Origin: Deltaproteobacteria bacterium | GTDB taxonomy: Bacteria > Desulfobacterota > Binatia > UBA9968 | DNA length: 7,023 nucleotides | Assembly: GCA_023250495.1 (NCBI GenBank) | Contig: JAHFAP010000080.1 | Span: 4,951 to 11,973 of the forward strand | Reading direction: 5' to 3' | Shown here: positions 1-6,284 of the stretch, piece after piece | Position numbering within the stretch: position 1 is the first letter of the stretch | Layout: each line of letters opens with the position of its first letter | Notes under the pieces: model-generated | Told to the model about the DNA's origin: nothing | The model's input: the letters and a program-made list of their open reading frames with translations, nothing else | Database searches by the model: none | Translations under genes and position numbers: made by a program

Positions 1-866
1 AGGGCTCGTTCGTAAGCCTTGCCCGCCGCGCGCCTCACCAGCGTGCGCACGATGGCGCGCTTGTAGTGTTCCGAGCCACGTAGATCGCTCGTCGGACTGC
101 ATTCTTGCGACGCGATGCTTCCCGCTTCTTCCGCGAGCTCTGGCGAAACTGTCTTCCCCATCAGCAGCGCTTCAGCTTTACGCGCCCGCACGGGCGTCGC
201 GCCGACGCAGCCGAGGACGATGCGCACAACCTGACACGCTTCTTTTGCCAGTTCCAACGAAATTCTCACCGACACACCAACCGATGGTTTGTCGACGACG
301 GAGCTGCTTGAGAAGCGAATGTATTCGATGCCGGAGCGCGGGGACAGAGGCGGAATCACTACTTGCGTCAAAATTTCATCCTCGGCCAGGCTCGTCGTGT
401 AAAAGTCAACGAAGAGTTCTTCTAGGGGAATCGTACGGTTTCCAGCCGGACCCACAATCTTTGCCTTACCATCAAGTGAAATAAGGATCTGCGAAAGATC
501 GGTGAGCGGCTCCCCCGAAGCAAGATTTCCACCGACTGTTCCCACATTGCGCACGCGGATGTTGGCAACTTCCCTTTCCGCTTCTGAGAGCACGGGAAAT
601 TTCTCTTTGACGAGCGCCGAGGTCTCAAGCTCGCGGTGCGTCGTGAGCGCGCCGATGATCAGCCCTTCGTTGGGATCGAAGCGGATTCCTTTGAGCTCAT
701 TGATGCGCTTGATGTTGACCAGAGCCTTGGGCTGGAGGAGCCCCTGCTTCATGACGATGCTCAGATAGGCGCCGCCGGCATAGGGCCGCGCCTCGCCTGC
801 GTATTGTTTAAGCATCGCACAGGCCTCCGCGACCGTGCTCGGCTCGAGGTATTCGAAATCCCTCAT
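1..866 (-). CDS. FAD-binding subunit of a xanthine dehydrogenase/CO dehydrogenase-type molybdenum hydroxylase (CoxM-like), 3' end cut by window edge
   Basis: An open frame runs from ATG at 866 to the left edge without a stop, giving 288 residues. The FAD-binding fold is recognised from the first nucleotide loop PYAGGAYL (residues 28-35), the second motif RNVGTVGGNLASGEPLTDL (106-124), and the C-terminal DLRGSEHYKR element (261-270) typical of CoxM/CutM medium subunits. Such subunits pass electrons between the 2Fe-2S small subunit and an FAD that meets the final acceptor. Family members are about 280-300 residues, so only a few C-terminal residues are probably missing. The small and molybdopterin-binding large subunits are not in the window and would be expected beyond the left edge. 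A weak AAGGGA lies 2 bases before the ATG. The gene follows UbiD-A on the same strand but is separated by 161 bases holding a large inverted repeat, so cotranscription is uncertain. The family call is firm; the substrate is unknown. Confidence 0.88.
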   Translation of the reverse strand, partial: MRDFEYLEPSTVAEACAMLKQYAGEARPYAGGAYLSIVMKQGLLQPKALVNIKRINELKGIRFDPNEGLIIGALTTHRELETSALVKEKFPVLSEAEREVANIRVRNVGTVGGNLASGEPLTDLSQILISLDGKAKIVGPAGNRTIPLEELFVDFYTTSLAEDEILTQVVIPPLSPRSGIEYIRFSSSSVVDKPSVGVSVRISLELAKEACQVVRIVLGCVGATPVRARKAEALLMGKTVSPELAEEAGSIASQECSPTSDLRGSEHYKRAIVRTLVRRAAGKAYERA

Positions 867-897
867 CGTCCCTTTAAGCCATCAGCAGCCAGCTTTC

Positions 898-945
898 ACC
901 CTCACCCTTCCCTCTCCCTTGAAGGGAGAGGATTAAGGTGAGGGT
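898..945. repeat. Large imperfect inverted repeat between UbiD-A and the CoxM-like gene
   Basis: Two arms of 23 and 24 bases (898-920 and 922-945) pair over 9 outer bases (ACCCTCACC with GGTGAGGGT) and 10 inner bases (CCTCTCCCTT with AAGGGAGAGG), with a small internal mismatch of 4-5 bases. The centre is a single base at 921, so the real loop would be slightly wider. No T-run follows on either strand, so it is not a clear intrinsic terminator. Pyrimidine-rich palindromes of the form CCCTCACCC...CCTCTCCC are known as dispersed intergenic repeats in many bacterial genomes. I infer this is one of them, possibly also acting as an mRNA-stabilising or attenuating hairpin. Confidence 0.75.
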
Positions 946-990
946 TTGAAAATCTCAACTGTGTTTGGCTGGAGTTCAGACTCGAAGCTC

Positions 991-1018
991 TGGACCCTAG
1001 TCTCTAGACCCTCGACTC
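991..1018. repeat. Degenerate 14-base tandem duplication
   Basis: Two adjacent units, TGGACCCTAGTCTC (991-1004) and TAGACCCTCGACTC (1005-1018), match at 11 of 14 positions. They lie 9 bases beyond the stop of UbiD-A on its downstream side. A related stretch, GACTCGAAGCTC, precedes them at 979-990. No function is evident. It looks like low-complexity intergenic drift or a remnant of a dispersed repeat. Confidence 0.5.
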
Positions 1019-1027
1019 TAAACTTTC

Positions 1028-2374
1028 TTATACGTACTTGACCTTGTCCACTCCGGGCACGAGCACCTTCTCGAACCGTTCCCGATCACTGACAGGGACG
1101 GTGGCATCGATGCCCCAGCCGGCTGTCGTGCGCGGCTCGGGCACAGAGGGATCCAGCGTCGAGCACGCGATCCGCGGGATAATGATGATGTCTCTATCCG
1201 GCTGCATCCGCGTGCTCAGCGCCCATTCAACCTGCGTGGAATCGTGGACATCAATGTCTTCATCCACGACGATGACCTGCTTGAGGCCGATGCCGAGAGC
1301 GAGCAGCGCCAAAATCAGATTGCGCGCCTCGTCGTCGTGCCGCTTCTTAATCGAGACCACCACGTGATGGCGGAACGTGCCTCCGGGCGTCACGTAGACC
1401 TCGCACACTTCCGGGACGATCTTCTTCGCCTCGCGGTAGATCACCGCCGCGTTGGCGTACTCGATCAGCGTGTGGTTCTCGGTCACGGGCATGCCGGTCA
1501 GCGCGGTCTGGTAAATGGGGTTCTTCCTCATCGTGATCGCGGTGACTTTGAGCACCGGCGCCTGCTTCGCCTCGCTGTAACAGCCGGGATACTCGCCGTA
1601 AGGGCCGTCTGGAACCCGCTCGCCGGGAATCGTCACTCCTTCGATCACGATCTCCGCAGACGCCGGCACCTCGACATCGATGGTCTCGCAGCGGACCAGC
1701 TTCACCGGAGCGCCGCGTAGCCCTCCGGCCACATGATACTCATCGACGCCATAGGGCACCTTCGCCTGGGAGCCGATGATGAGCGACGGCTCGACGCCGA
1801 TCGCCGTGGCGACTTCCAGCCCGCGTCCTTTTTCCTCGGCCTTCAAGATCAGCCGGCCCAGGTGATGGTCCGCAGGGGCCCAGAGCGAGAGACGGTCTTT
1901 GCCCAGAAGCAGCATCCGATGGATCGAAACGTTGCGAATGCCCGTGTCCGGATCTTTGCCAACCTGAATACCAATCGTGACGTAAGGGCCCACGTCTTTT
2001 TCCGAATGGGTCACAAGCGGCAGGCGATACAGATCGATATCGTTTCCTTTCCAGCAGATCTCCTTGGCTGGGCCGCTGGCAACCACCTCCGGCGCGATGC
2101 GTCTCTCTTCGAGAGTCAGATAATGCTCCAGCAGCTTCTCCTCGGAGACTCCGAGCGCCAGCGCCACCAGGCGGCGGGTAGCGAACAATCCTCCAAGAAC
2201 GCGCCAGCCGGCAAAGCCTTTGACCTTCTCGAACAGCAGGGCAGGACCTTCGATGTCCGAAGTCTTGCGGATGCCCGCCGCGATCTCGAACTTTGGGTCC
2301 ACCTCGTCGCTGACCCGAAGCAGTTGTCCCTGGTTTTCTAAGTGAGTCAGATAGCCTCTAAGATCTTCAAACAT
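1028..2374 (-). CDS. UbiD-family prenylated-FMN-dependent decarboxylase (paralog A)
   Basis: This 448-residue cytoplasmic enzyme is expected to (de)carboxylate an aromatic, heteroaromatic or alpha,beta-unsaturated acid using prenylated FMN from a UbiX partner, which is absent here. By alignment to the family pattern, the metal/cofactor ligands are N148, H171 and E212. R153, in NVSIHR, is the catalytic arginine. The acidic pair falls at D256 and E261 in DGPYGE. Most relatives have Glu at the first of these, so D256 is an unusual substitution. The C-terminal dimerisation region carries the typical IVVDEDIDV (368-376) and GWGIDATVP (419-427). Length is normal for small UbiD proteins (about 440-500). 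The ATG at 2374 is supported by AAGGA at 2385-2381, 6 bases upstream. It lies 81 bases after the LLM gene, probably in one operon. It shares the 13-residue block VTAITMRKNPIYQ with UbiD-B. Substrate unknown; family very sure. Confidence 0.95.
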   Translation of the reverse strand: MFEDLRGYLTHLENQGQLLRVSDEVDPKFEIAAGIRKTSDIEGPALLFEKVKGFAGWRVLGGLFATRRLVALALGVSEEKLLEHYLTLEERRIAPEVVASGPAKEICWKGNDIDLYRLPLVTHSEKDVGPYVTIGIQVGKDPDTGIRNVSIHRMLLLGKDRLSLWAPADHHLGRLILKAEEKGRGLEVATAIGVEPSLIIGSQAKVPYGVDEYHVAGGLRGAPVKLVRCETIDVEVPASAEIVIEGVTIPGERVPDGPYGEYPGCYSEAKQAPVLKVTAITMRKNPIYQTALTGMPVTENHTLIEYANAAVIYREAKKIVPEVCEVYVTPGGTFRHHVVVSIKKRHDDEARNLILALLALGIGLKQVIVVDEDIDVHDSTQVEWALSTRMQPDRDIIIIPRIACSTLDPSVPEPRTTAGWGIDATVPVSDRERFEKVLVPGVDKVKYV

Positions 2375-2380
2375 TGGCCG

Positions 2381-2385
2381 TCCTT
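2381..2385 (-). promoter_or_regulatory. Ribosome binding site of UbiD-A
   Basis: AAGGA on the minus strand lies 6 bases before the ATG at 2374 and fixes the start of UbiD-A. The gap between the LLM stop and this ATG (2375-2455) shows no promoter or strong terminator; only a 4-base stem (AGCC/GGCT) sits just after the LLM stop. This favours read-through from the upstream gene. Confidence 0.7.
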
Positions 2386-2455
2386 ATACCGTTCGTGGTT
2401 TCGATCCTGCAAACACCCAGATCCTTCACCCATGCTTTTATCAGCCACTCGGCTT

Positions 2456-3439
2456 TTAGTTCAACCGCAGGAGCGGCAGCACATCTTTGAGAAAGCGCTC
2501 GATCTGGCCCAACTGGTTGCGCGAGGTAAAGCGCAGCACCGGCGTAGTGATGCCCATATCAATCCAACCCTGGATCATAAGGGCGCACTCCTCAGGCGGG
2601 CCGTGCGCCAGCCAGATTCTCAGCAGCTCTTCGGACGGATAGCCGGGACTATAGTAGTTGTTGAAGTAGTACTTCGACTCGTCATAGGCTGCTCGCCGGT
2701 CGTCGTTGATATTGACCATGCCGTGAATCGCCACCTCAAACTTGCTGAGGTCGCGCCCCCGCTCCCCGGCAAATTCTTCTATGAGCTCGAGCCGTCGCCG
2801 AAACTCGTCCTGCGGCACCGCCATGGTAATGTAGCCGTCCGCCAAGGTCGCCACCCGTTTCATCGCGCGCTCGATCCCCTTATCGCCGACGATAGCCCGA
2901 TCAGGGCTAACGGCGATCCAAATGGGACAGGGTTTCTGAATCGGCCTGGGCGCGATGCGGTAACCTTCGAGGGTATAATACTTGCCCCGATGGTTGACTT
3001 CCTCATCGCTCCAGAGCGCGCGCAAGAGTTTAATCCCCTCAGTCAATCGCCCGACCCGCTCTTCCTTCTTCACACCGAAAGCTCGGAGCTCGCCTTCATG
3101 GCCGCCGCCGATGCAAACTCCGAGGATCGTTCTACCTTTAGAGAGCTGATCGAGACTCGCCCACTGAATCGCCACGAGCACAGGATGGCGCACGGGGAAA
3201 CTCGCCACGCAGATGACACCCAGACGGACTTTCTGAGTCCGCGCCGCCACCGCGCTCAGCATGACCGTGGATTCGAGGCGCGGTTTGTGAATCAGGCTGT
3301 CGCCGAACCAAACCGATTCGAAGACACCCGATTGTTCAGCTACTACGGCTGCTTCGATGAGCGTATCGACCGTCGTCAAGCCGAAAAGCACACCCCGATT
3401 CGGTAGACTGACGCCCCATCTCACGGGCAGGTTGCGCAT
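2456..3439 (-). CDS. LLM-class flavin- or F420-dependent oxidoreductase (luciferase-like monooxygenase fold)
   Basis: From ATG at 3439 the product has 327 residues, normal for the bacterial luciferase-like TIM-barrel family. Visible landmarks are RWGVSLPNRG at the N-terminus (7-16), the first-helix/strand region ending VWFGD (43-47), RLGVICVASFPVRHPV (72-87), LGVCIGGG (106-113, the usual LGVGxGG phosphate-binding loop with Cys/Ile changes), ALWSDE then GKYYTLEGYRIAPRPIQKPCPIW (141-174), and ATLADGYI (198-204). Such enzymes use reduced FMN or coenzyme F420 to oxygenate or reduce small organic substrates; the sequence does not tell which. It is the first gene of the leftward unit, followed by UbiD-A 81 bases on. 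The frame stays open upstream to a TTG at 3490 (344 residues). That TTG has a better Shine-Dalgarno (GAGGA at 3500-3496, 5 bases away) than this ATG, whose upstream GAAGAG abuts it. I prefer the ATG because homologues normally begin just before the RWGVSLP strand. Confidence 0.9.
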   Translation of the reverse strand: MRNLPVRWGVSLPNRGVLFGLTTVDTLIEAAVVAEQSGVFESVWFGDSLIHKPRLESTVMLSAVAARTQKVRLGVICVASFPVRHPVLVAIQWASLDQLSKGRTILGVCIGGGHEGELRAFGVKKEERVGRLTEGIKLLRALWSDEEVNHRGKYYTLEGYRIAPRPIQKPCPIWIAVSPDRAIVGDKGIERAMKRVATLADGYITMAVPQDEFRRRLELIEEFAGERGRDLSKFEVAIHGMVNINDDRRAAYDESKYYFNNYYSPGYPSEELLRIWLAHGPPEECALMIQGWIDMGITTPVLRFTSRNQLGQIERFLKDVLPLLRLN

Positions 3440-3635
3440 CTCTTCATCGCCTACAGCTCGTCTGTACAAGGAAGCTGTCGAGGCTGTCAAGCAGATCCTC
3501 GCTTGAACACACAGATAGTTACAGGTTATAGGTAGGCTATCTGATCCACGGTCTTCGAGATCCTTGACAGCGGCCCGCGAAAAGGGTCATGGGAACGATC
3601 GAGGATTAGGCAAATTTTCCGGGAGGTAGCTCAAA
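3440..3635. promoter_or_regulatory. Divergent control region between the LLM-UbiD-A and UbiD-B-SBP units
   Basis: Two transcription units diverge from this stretch, so at least one promoter must lie here or just outside it. On the plus strand TTGAAC (3503-3508) is followed 18 bases later by TATAGG (3527-3532), four of six consensus bases each. On the minus strand TATAAC (3530-3525) is a five-of-six -10 box without a good -35. These boxes overlap inside a 7-base inverted repeat, CAGATAG (3512-3518) and CTATCTG (3537-3543), spaced by 18 bases, which could be an operator. All of these are weak individually; only the divergent gene layout is certain. Confidence 0.35.
3621..3627 (+). promoter_or_regulatory. 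Strong ribosome binding site of UbiD-B
   Basis: GGGAGGT is a near-perfect Shine-Dalgarno sequence, 8 bases before the ATG at 3636. It fixes that start and suggests strong translation of UbiD-B. Confidence 0.85.
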
Positions 3636-5072
3636 ATGCCCAAGGATTTGCGAACCTATTTCGATGAATTGCTGGAAAAGCGACCCACGGACGTCGTCGT
3701 GGTCGATCGCGAAGTCGACCCGCGTTACGAAGCTTGCGCTATCGTCGAGAAGTTCGAACGCGAGAACAAGTTTCCGTTGGTCTTTTTCAAGAATATCAAA
3801 GGCTCGAAGTTCCCTTTGGTCATCAACCTCGGCGCCACCTATGAGCGACTAGCGTTGGCCCTGGGTTCACCTACGGTACCGCAGATGGTCAAAGACTTGG
3901 CCCACAGGGAACATAATCCGCTTCCGGTGAAGGAAGTCTCAACGAAGGACGCGCCGGTCAAAGAATTGGTCCTGAAGGGGGAGGACGCCGACCTCGATTT
4001 TCTGCCGATCCTGACACACAATGAAGGAGACGCCGGCAGTTATATCAACGCCGCGGCGTTGATCTGCAAAGAGCGCGGCACCAATGCGGTCAACGTCGGC
4101 ATCTATCGTCATCAGAAACAAGGGAAGAAACAACTCGGCTTGATGATCAACCCGGCTAATCACGGCAACTACATCCGCGCCGAATACGAAGATCACAACG
4201 AGCCGATGGAAGTCGCGCTGGCCATCGGCCACCACCCCGCCTTGAACATGGCCGCCGTCAGCAAGCAGGCCGGTGTCGGTCAAGAGTTGGAAGTCGCCGG
4301 CGCTTTTCTCGGCGAGCCACTCGAAGTAATCAAAGCAGAGACGGTGAACCTCATGGTCCCGGCGCGCTGCGAGATCGTCATCGAAGGCGTGGTGCCGCCG
4401 AAAAAGCGGCAACATGAAGGTCCCTTCGGCGAATGGCCGCACTATTACTATAAGGAAGGAGAACAGCCCTATATCGAAGTGACGGCGATCACGATGCGCA
4501 AGAACCCGATCTATCAGAGCATCCACAGCGCGCACTTCGAGCATAACATCATCGGCGCCGCGCCGCGGTTGGGAAGCCTCTTCCGCCGTATTCAAGAGGC
4601 GGTTCCCAGTTTGACGGGCGTCAATATGCCTATCTCTGGAGCCGCCCGCGCACACTGCTACATTTCGGTTAAGAAGCGGGCCGAAGGTGAGCCGAAACAG
4701 GCGGCCCTCGCAGCCTTCGTTACGGATCCGAACATCAAACTTGTCATCGTCGTCGACGACGACATCGATGTCTTTAACGAGACGCAAGTTCTTTGGGCGC
4801 TGGCCATGCGCTTCCAGGCGGATCGCGATCTGGTGATTATCCCCAATATCATCGGCTCTCACTTGAACCCCACGGCCTACGGTCACAACCGCATGGAAAA
4901 AGGCCCCATGGAGACGAAGCTCATTTTCGACGCCACCAAGCCGCTGCCGCCTTACGACTTCCCGAAAGAGGCGAAGGCGCCGGAAGAGGTGATGAAGCGC
5001 GTCGATCTCGCGAAAGACACACGGGCCTATGACCCGGCCAAAGACAACAAGGTCATGATCGGCAAGGACTAA
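3636..5072 (+). CDS. UbiD-family prenylated-FMN-dependent decarboxylase (paralog B)
   Basis: This 478-residue cytoplasmic enzyme is the second UbiD homologue. It has the complete canonical set: metal/cofactor ligands N153 (in NVGIYR), H176 (in ANHGNY) and E217 (in QELEVAG), with catalytic R158 and the acidic pair E261/E266 in EGPFGE. The C-terminal half has IVVDDDIDV (371-379) and the FDAT motif (431-434). Compared with UbiD-A it is 30 residues longer, ends in a charged Lys/Asp-rich tail (about 444-478), reads WPHYYY (267-272) where many relatives have a TGYY-like segment, and has a different helix region at 297-335. The substrate pocket is therefore probably different. It would need prenylated FMN made by UbiX, not encoded here. 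A strong GGGAGGT supports the start. The binding-protein gene follows after 56 bases, so the two are probably cotranscribed. The reaction is a reversible decarboxylation; the substrate cannot be assigned. Confidence 0.95.
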   Translation: MPKDLRTYFDELLEKRPTDVVVVDREVDPRYEACAIVEKFERENKFPLVFFKNIKGSKFPLVINLGATYERLALALGSPTVPQMVKDLAHREHNPLPVKEVSTKDAPVKELVLKGEDADLDFLPILTHNEGDAGSYINAAALICKERGTNAVNVGIYRHQKQGKKQLGLMINPANHGNYIRAEYEDHNEPMEVALAIGHHPALNMAAVSKQAGVGQELEVAGAFLGEPLEVIKAETVNLMVPARCEIVIEGVVPPKKRQHEGPFGEWPHYYYKEGEQPYIEVTAITMRKNPIYQSIHSAHFEHNIIGAAPRLGSLFRRIQEAVPSLTGVNMPISGAARAHCYISVKKRAEGEPKQAALAAFVTDPNIKLVIVVDDDIDVFNETQVLWALAMRFQADRDLVIIPNIIGSHLNPTAYGHNRMEKGPMETKLIFDATKPLPPYDFPKEAKAPEEVMKRVDLAKDTRAYDPAKDNKVMIGKD

Positions 5073-5115
5073 GGACCCTTACGATGAGATTGGGGCGCCA
5101 GACAGAATTCACACT

Positions 5116-5123
5116 GAGGAGGT
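5116..5123 (+). promoter_or_regulatory. Ribosome binding site of the solute-binding protein gene
   Basis: GAGGAGGT lies 5 bases before the ATG at 5129. It decides for that start over the in-frame ATG at 5084, which has no comparable site and would put 15 charged residues before the signal peptide. Confidence 0.85.
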
Positions 5124-5128
5124 CGAAC

Positions 5129-6136
5129 ATGAAAAACCGTTTTCTTAGGACGTCTATTGCTCTTCTTTGCGCTGTGCAGTTGTTGACTCTGACATCGTCG
5201 TTTGTCTGGGCACAAGCTCAGATGGAAAAACTTCGCGTTGCCTATACAGTAATAAGTCCAACCCAACTGAACGTTTGGACTCCCAAAGAGACAGGCCTCT
5301 ACGCGAAGCATGGGCTCGATGTTGAGCTGGTGCTGCTTGTAGGGGCGCCGTTGGCCGTCACCGCCATGATAGCGGGAGAAACCCCGATCATTCATACCGG
5401 GGCTTCCGCTGTGATTACCAGTAATCTAAGCGGCTCCGGCTCAGTGCTGATCGCCGGTTCGATCAATCGTTTTCCCTACGTTCTTTTTGTAACGGACCAG
5501 ATAAAGAAAGTGGAAGACCTCAAAGGCAAGAAGTTTGGCGTCAGCCGCATCGGCAGCGCTGACAACGCCGCCGCCGCCACCGTCCTTGATAAATATGGAA
5601 TCAAAGAGGGCGACATTTCCTACGTGCAGGTCGGTTCGGTTCCCACCCGCCTCGCGGCTATGCAGACCAACGCAATTCAGGCAACCCTCCTGCAGCCGCC
5701 GGAAACCCTCAAAGCGAAGGAGATCGGCGTCCGTTCCCTTCTCGACTTTACCAAGCTGGATGTTGAGTGGCAGCAAAATGGCGTCGCCGTCACCCGAGAT
5801 TACATCAAGCGGAATCCTGACACGGTGCGCCGTTTTATGCGGGCGTTTGTAGAAGGCATCCACTACAATCTCACCAATCCCAAGGGCGGGCAAAAGATTT
5901 TACAAAAATACCTGGCCATCAAGGATGAGAAAGCGATCGAGGAAAGCTACAACGAAATCGTTCTTAAATTAACACGCCGCGTTCCCTATCCGACGGAACC
6001 TGGTATCCAGCTATTCCTGGATCAGTTGAAACCCAAGAACCCCAAGGCCGGACAGGCAAAGCCTTCTGACTTCACGGACGTAAGTTTCCTGAAGGAACTC
6101 GAGAGTAGCGGCTATATCGACCGACTTTATCGTTAG
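5129..6136 (+). CDS. Secreted ABC-transporter substrate-binding protein, NMT1/SsuA/ThiY-like family
   Basis: From ATG at 5129 the product has 335 residues. A Sec signal peptide is clear: basic MKNRFLR, a hydrophobic stretch (about 8-26), and a likely cut after VWA (28) or AQA (30). C14 is not in a lipobox (preceded by Leu), so it is probably free in the periplasm. The mature part follows the NMT1-like pattern: KLRVAYT (34-40), KETGLYAKHGLDVEL (53-67), AMIAGETPIIHTGAS (79-93), DLKGKKFGVSRIGS (130-143), a central MQTNAIQATLLQPPE (178-192), VRRFMRAFVEGI (233-244), and the common C-terminal SFLKELESSGYIDRLY (319-334). Relatives bind sulfonates, pyrimidine precursors, or aromatic and other small acids; the ligand here is unknown. 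No permease or ATPase gene follows: the next gene is on the opposite strand. It may share a transporter encoded elsewhere. Position behind UbiD-B suggests it captures that enzyme's substrate (inference). Confidence 0.92.
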   Translation: MKNRFLRTSIALLCAVQLLTLTSSFVWAQAQMEKLRVAYTVISPTQLNVWTPKETGLYAKHGLDVELVLLVGAPLAVTAMIAGETPIIHTGASAVITSNLSGSGSVLIAGSINRFPYVLFVTDQIKKVEDLKGKKFGVSRIGSADNAAAATVLDKYGIKEGDISYVQVGSVPTRLAAMQTNAIQATLLQPPETLKAKEIGVRSLLDFTKLDVEWQQNGVAVTRDYIKRNPDTVRRFMRAFVEGIHYNLTNPKGGQKILQKYLAIKDEKAIEESYNEIVLKLTRRVPYPTEPGIQLFLDQLKPKNPKAGQAKPSDFTDVSFLKELESSGYIDRLYR

Positions 6137-6144
6137 CGCTAACG
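6131..6144. repeat. Perfect 14-base palindrome over the SBP stop codon
   Basis: CGTTAGCGCTAACG reads identically on both strands and includes the TAG stop of the binding-protein gene (6134-6136). With no loop it is a poor RNA hairpin unless the central bases open, and no T-run follows. It could be a protein-binding site or chance; there is no direct evidence of function. Confidence 0.55.
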
Positions 6145-6202
6145 GTTTCGAGTCTCGAGTTTGGAAGTTTCGAGTTAATCGAAACAGCGAAATTGGAATT
6201 TC
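6145..6202. repeat. Cluster of short palindromes and direct repeats in the convergent spacer
   Basis: GTTTCGAGT occurs twice as a direct repeat (6145-6153 and 6167-6175). The second copy starts a hairpin, GTTTCGA (6167-6173) pairing with TCGAAAC (6179-6185) around a 5-base loop. Next comes GAAATT-GG-AATTTC (6189-6202), a 6-base stem. The genes on both sides converge on this spacer, so the hairpins might serve as weak terminators for either, but no clear U-tract is seen. The low-complexity style resembles intergenic repeat debris. Confidence 0.5.
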
Positions 6203-6284
6203 AAATTGCGAAGGCGTCGCTGACTCTTTTTCAAAGGCCTGGTAAGAAGCTAGCAAAGAAGTCCGCTCGCGCTGTACACCAATA

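Noticed and set aside
636..941. Plus-strand open frames opposite the CoxM-like gene.
   Set aside because: The minus frame is continuously open for 288 codons with both FAD motifs; the plus frames are short, overlap each other and end in the inverted repeat.
2342..3406. A plus-strand open frame of 354 codons, longer than the LLM protein it lies opposite.
   Set aside because: Its translation has no recognisable motif and is Arg/His/Pro-rich as expected for an antisense frame in GC-rich DNA, while the minus frame holds clear luciferase-like motifs.
3564..3592. A perfect TTGACA (3564-3569) as a -35 box for UbiD-B.
   Set aside because: No acceptable -10 lies 16-18 bases downstream (the bases there are TCATGG), so it is not supported as a sigma-70 promoter.
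3939..4886. A minus-strand open frame of 315 codons inside UbiD-B.
   Set aside because: It is antisense to the full set of UbiD active-site motifs and its translation has the Asp/Arg/His/Val-rich composition of a shadow frame.
5084..5128. An upstream in-frame ATG giving the binding protein 15 extra residues.
   Set aside because: The ATG at 5129 has GAGGAGGT 5 bases upstream and begins a proper signal peptide; the upstream start would bury it.
5168..5170. Cysteine 14 of the binding protein as a lipoprotein attachment site.
   Set aside because: It is preceded by Leu-Leu rather than a small residue and lies inside the hydrophobic core; a normal AxA-type cleavage site follows.
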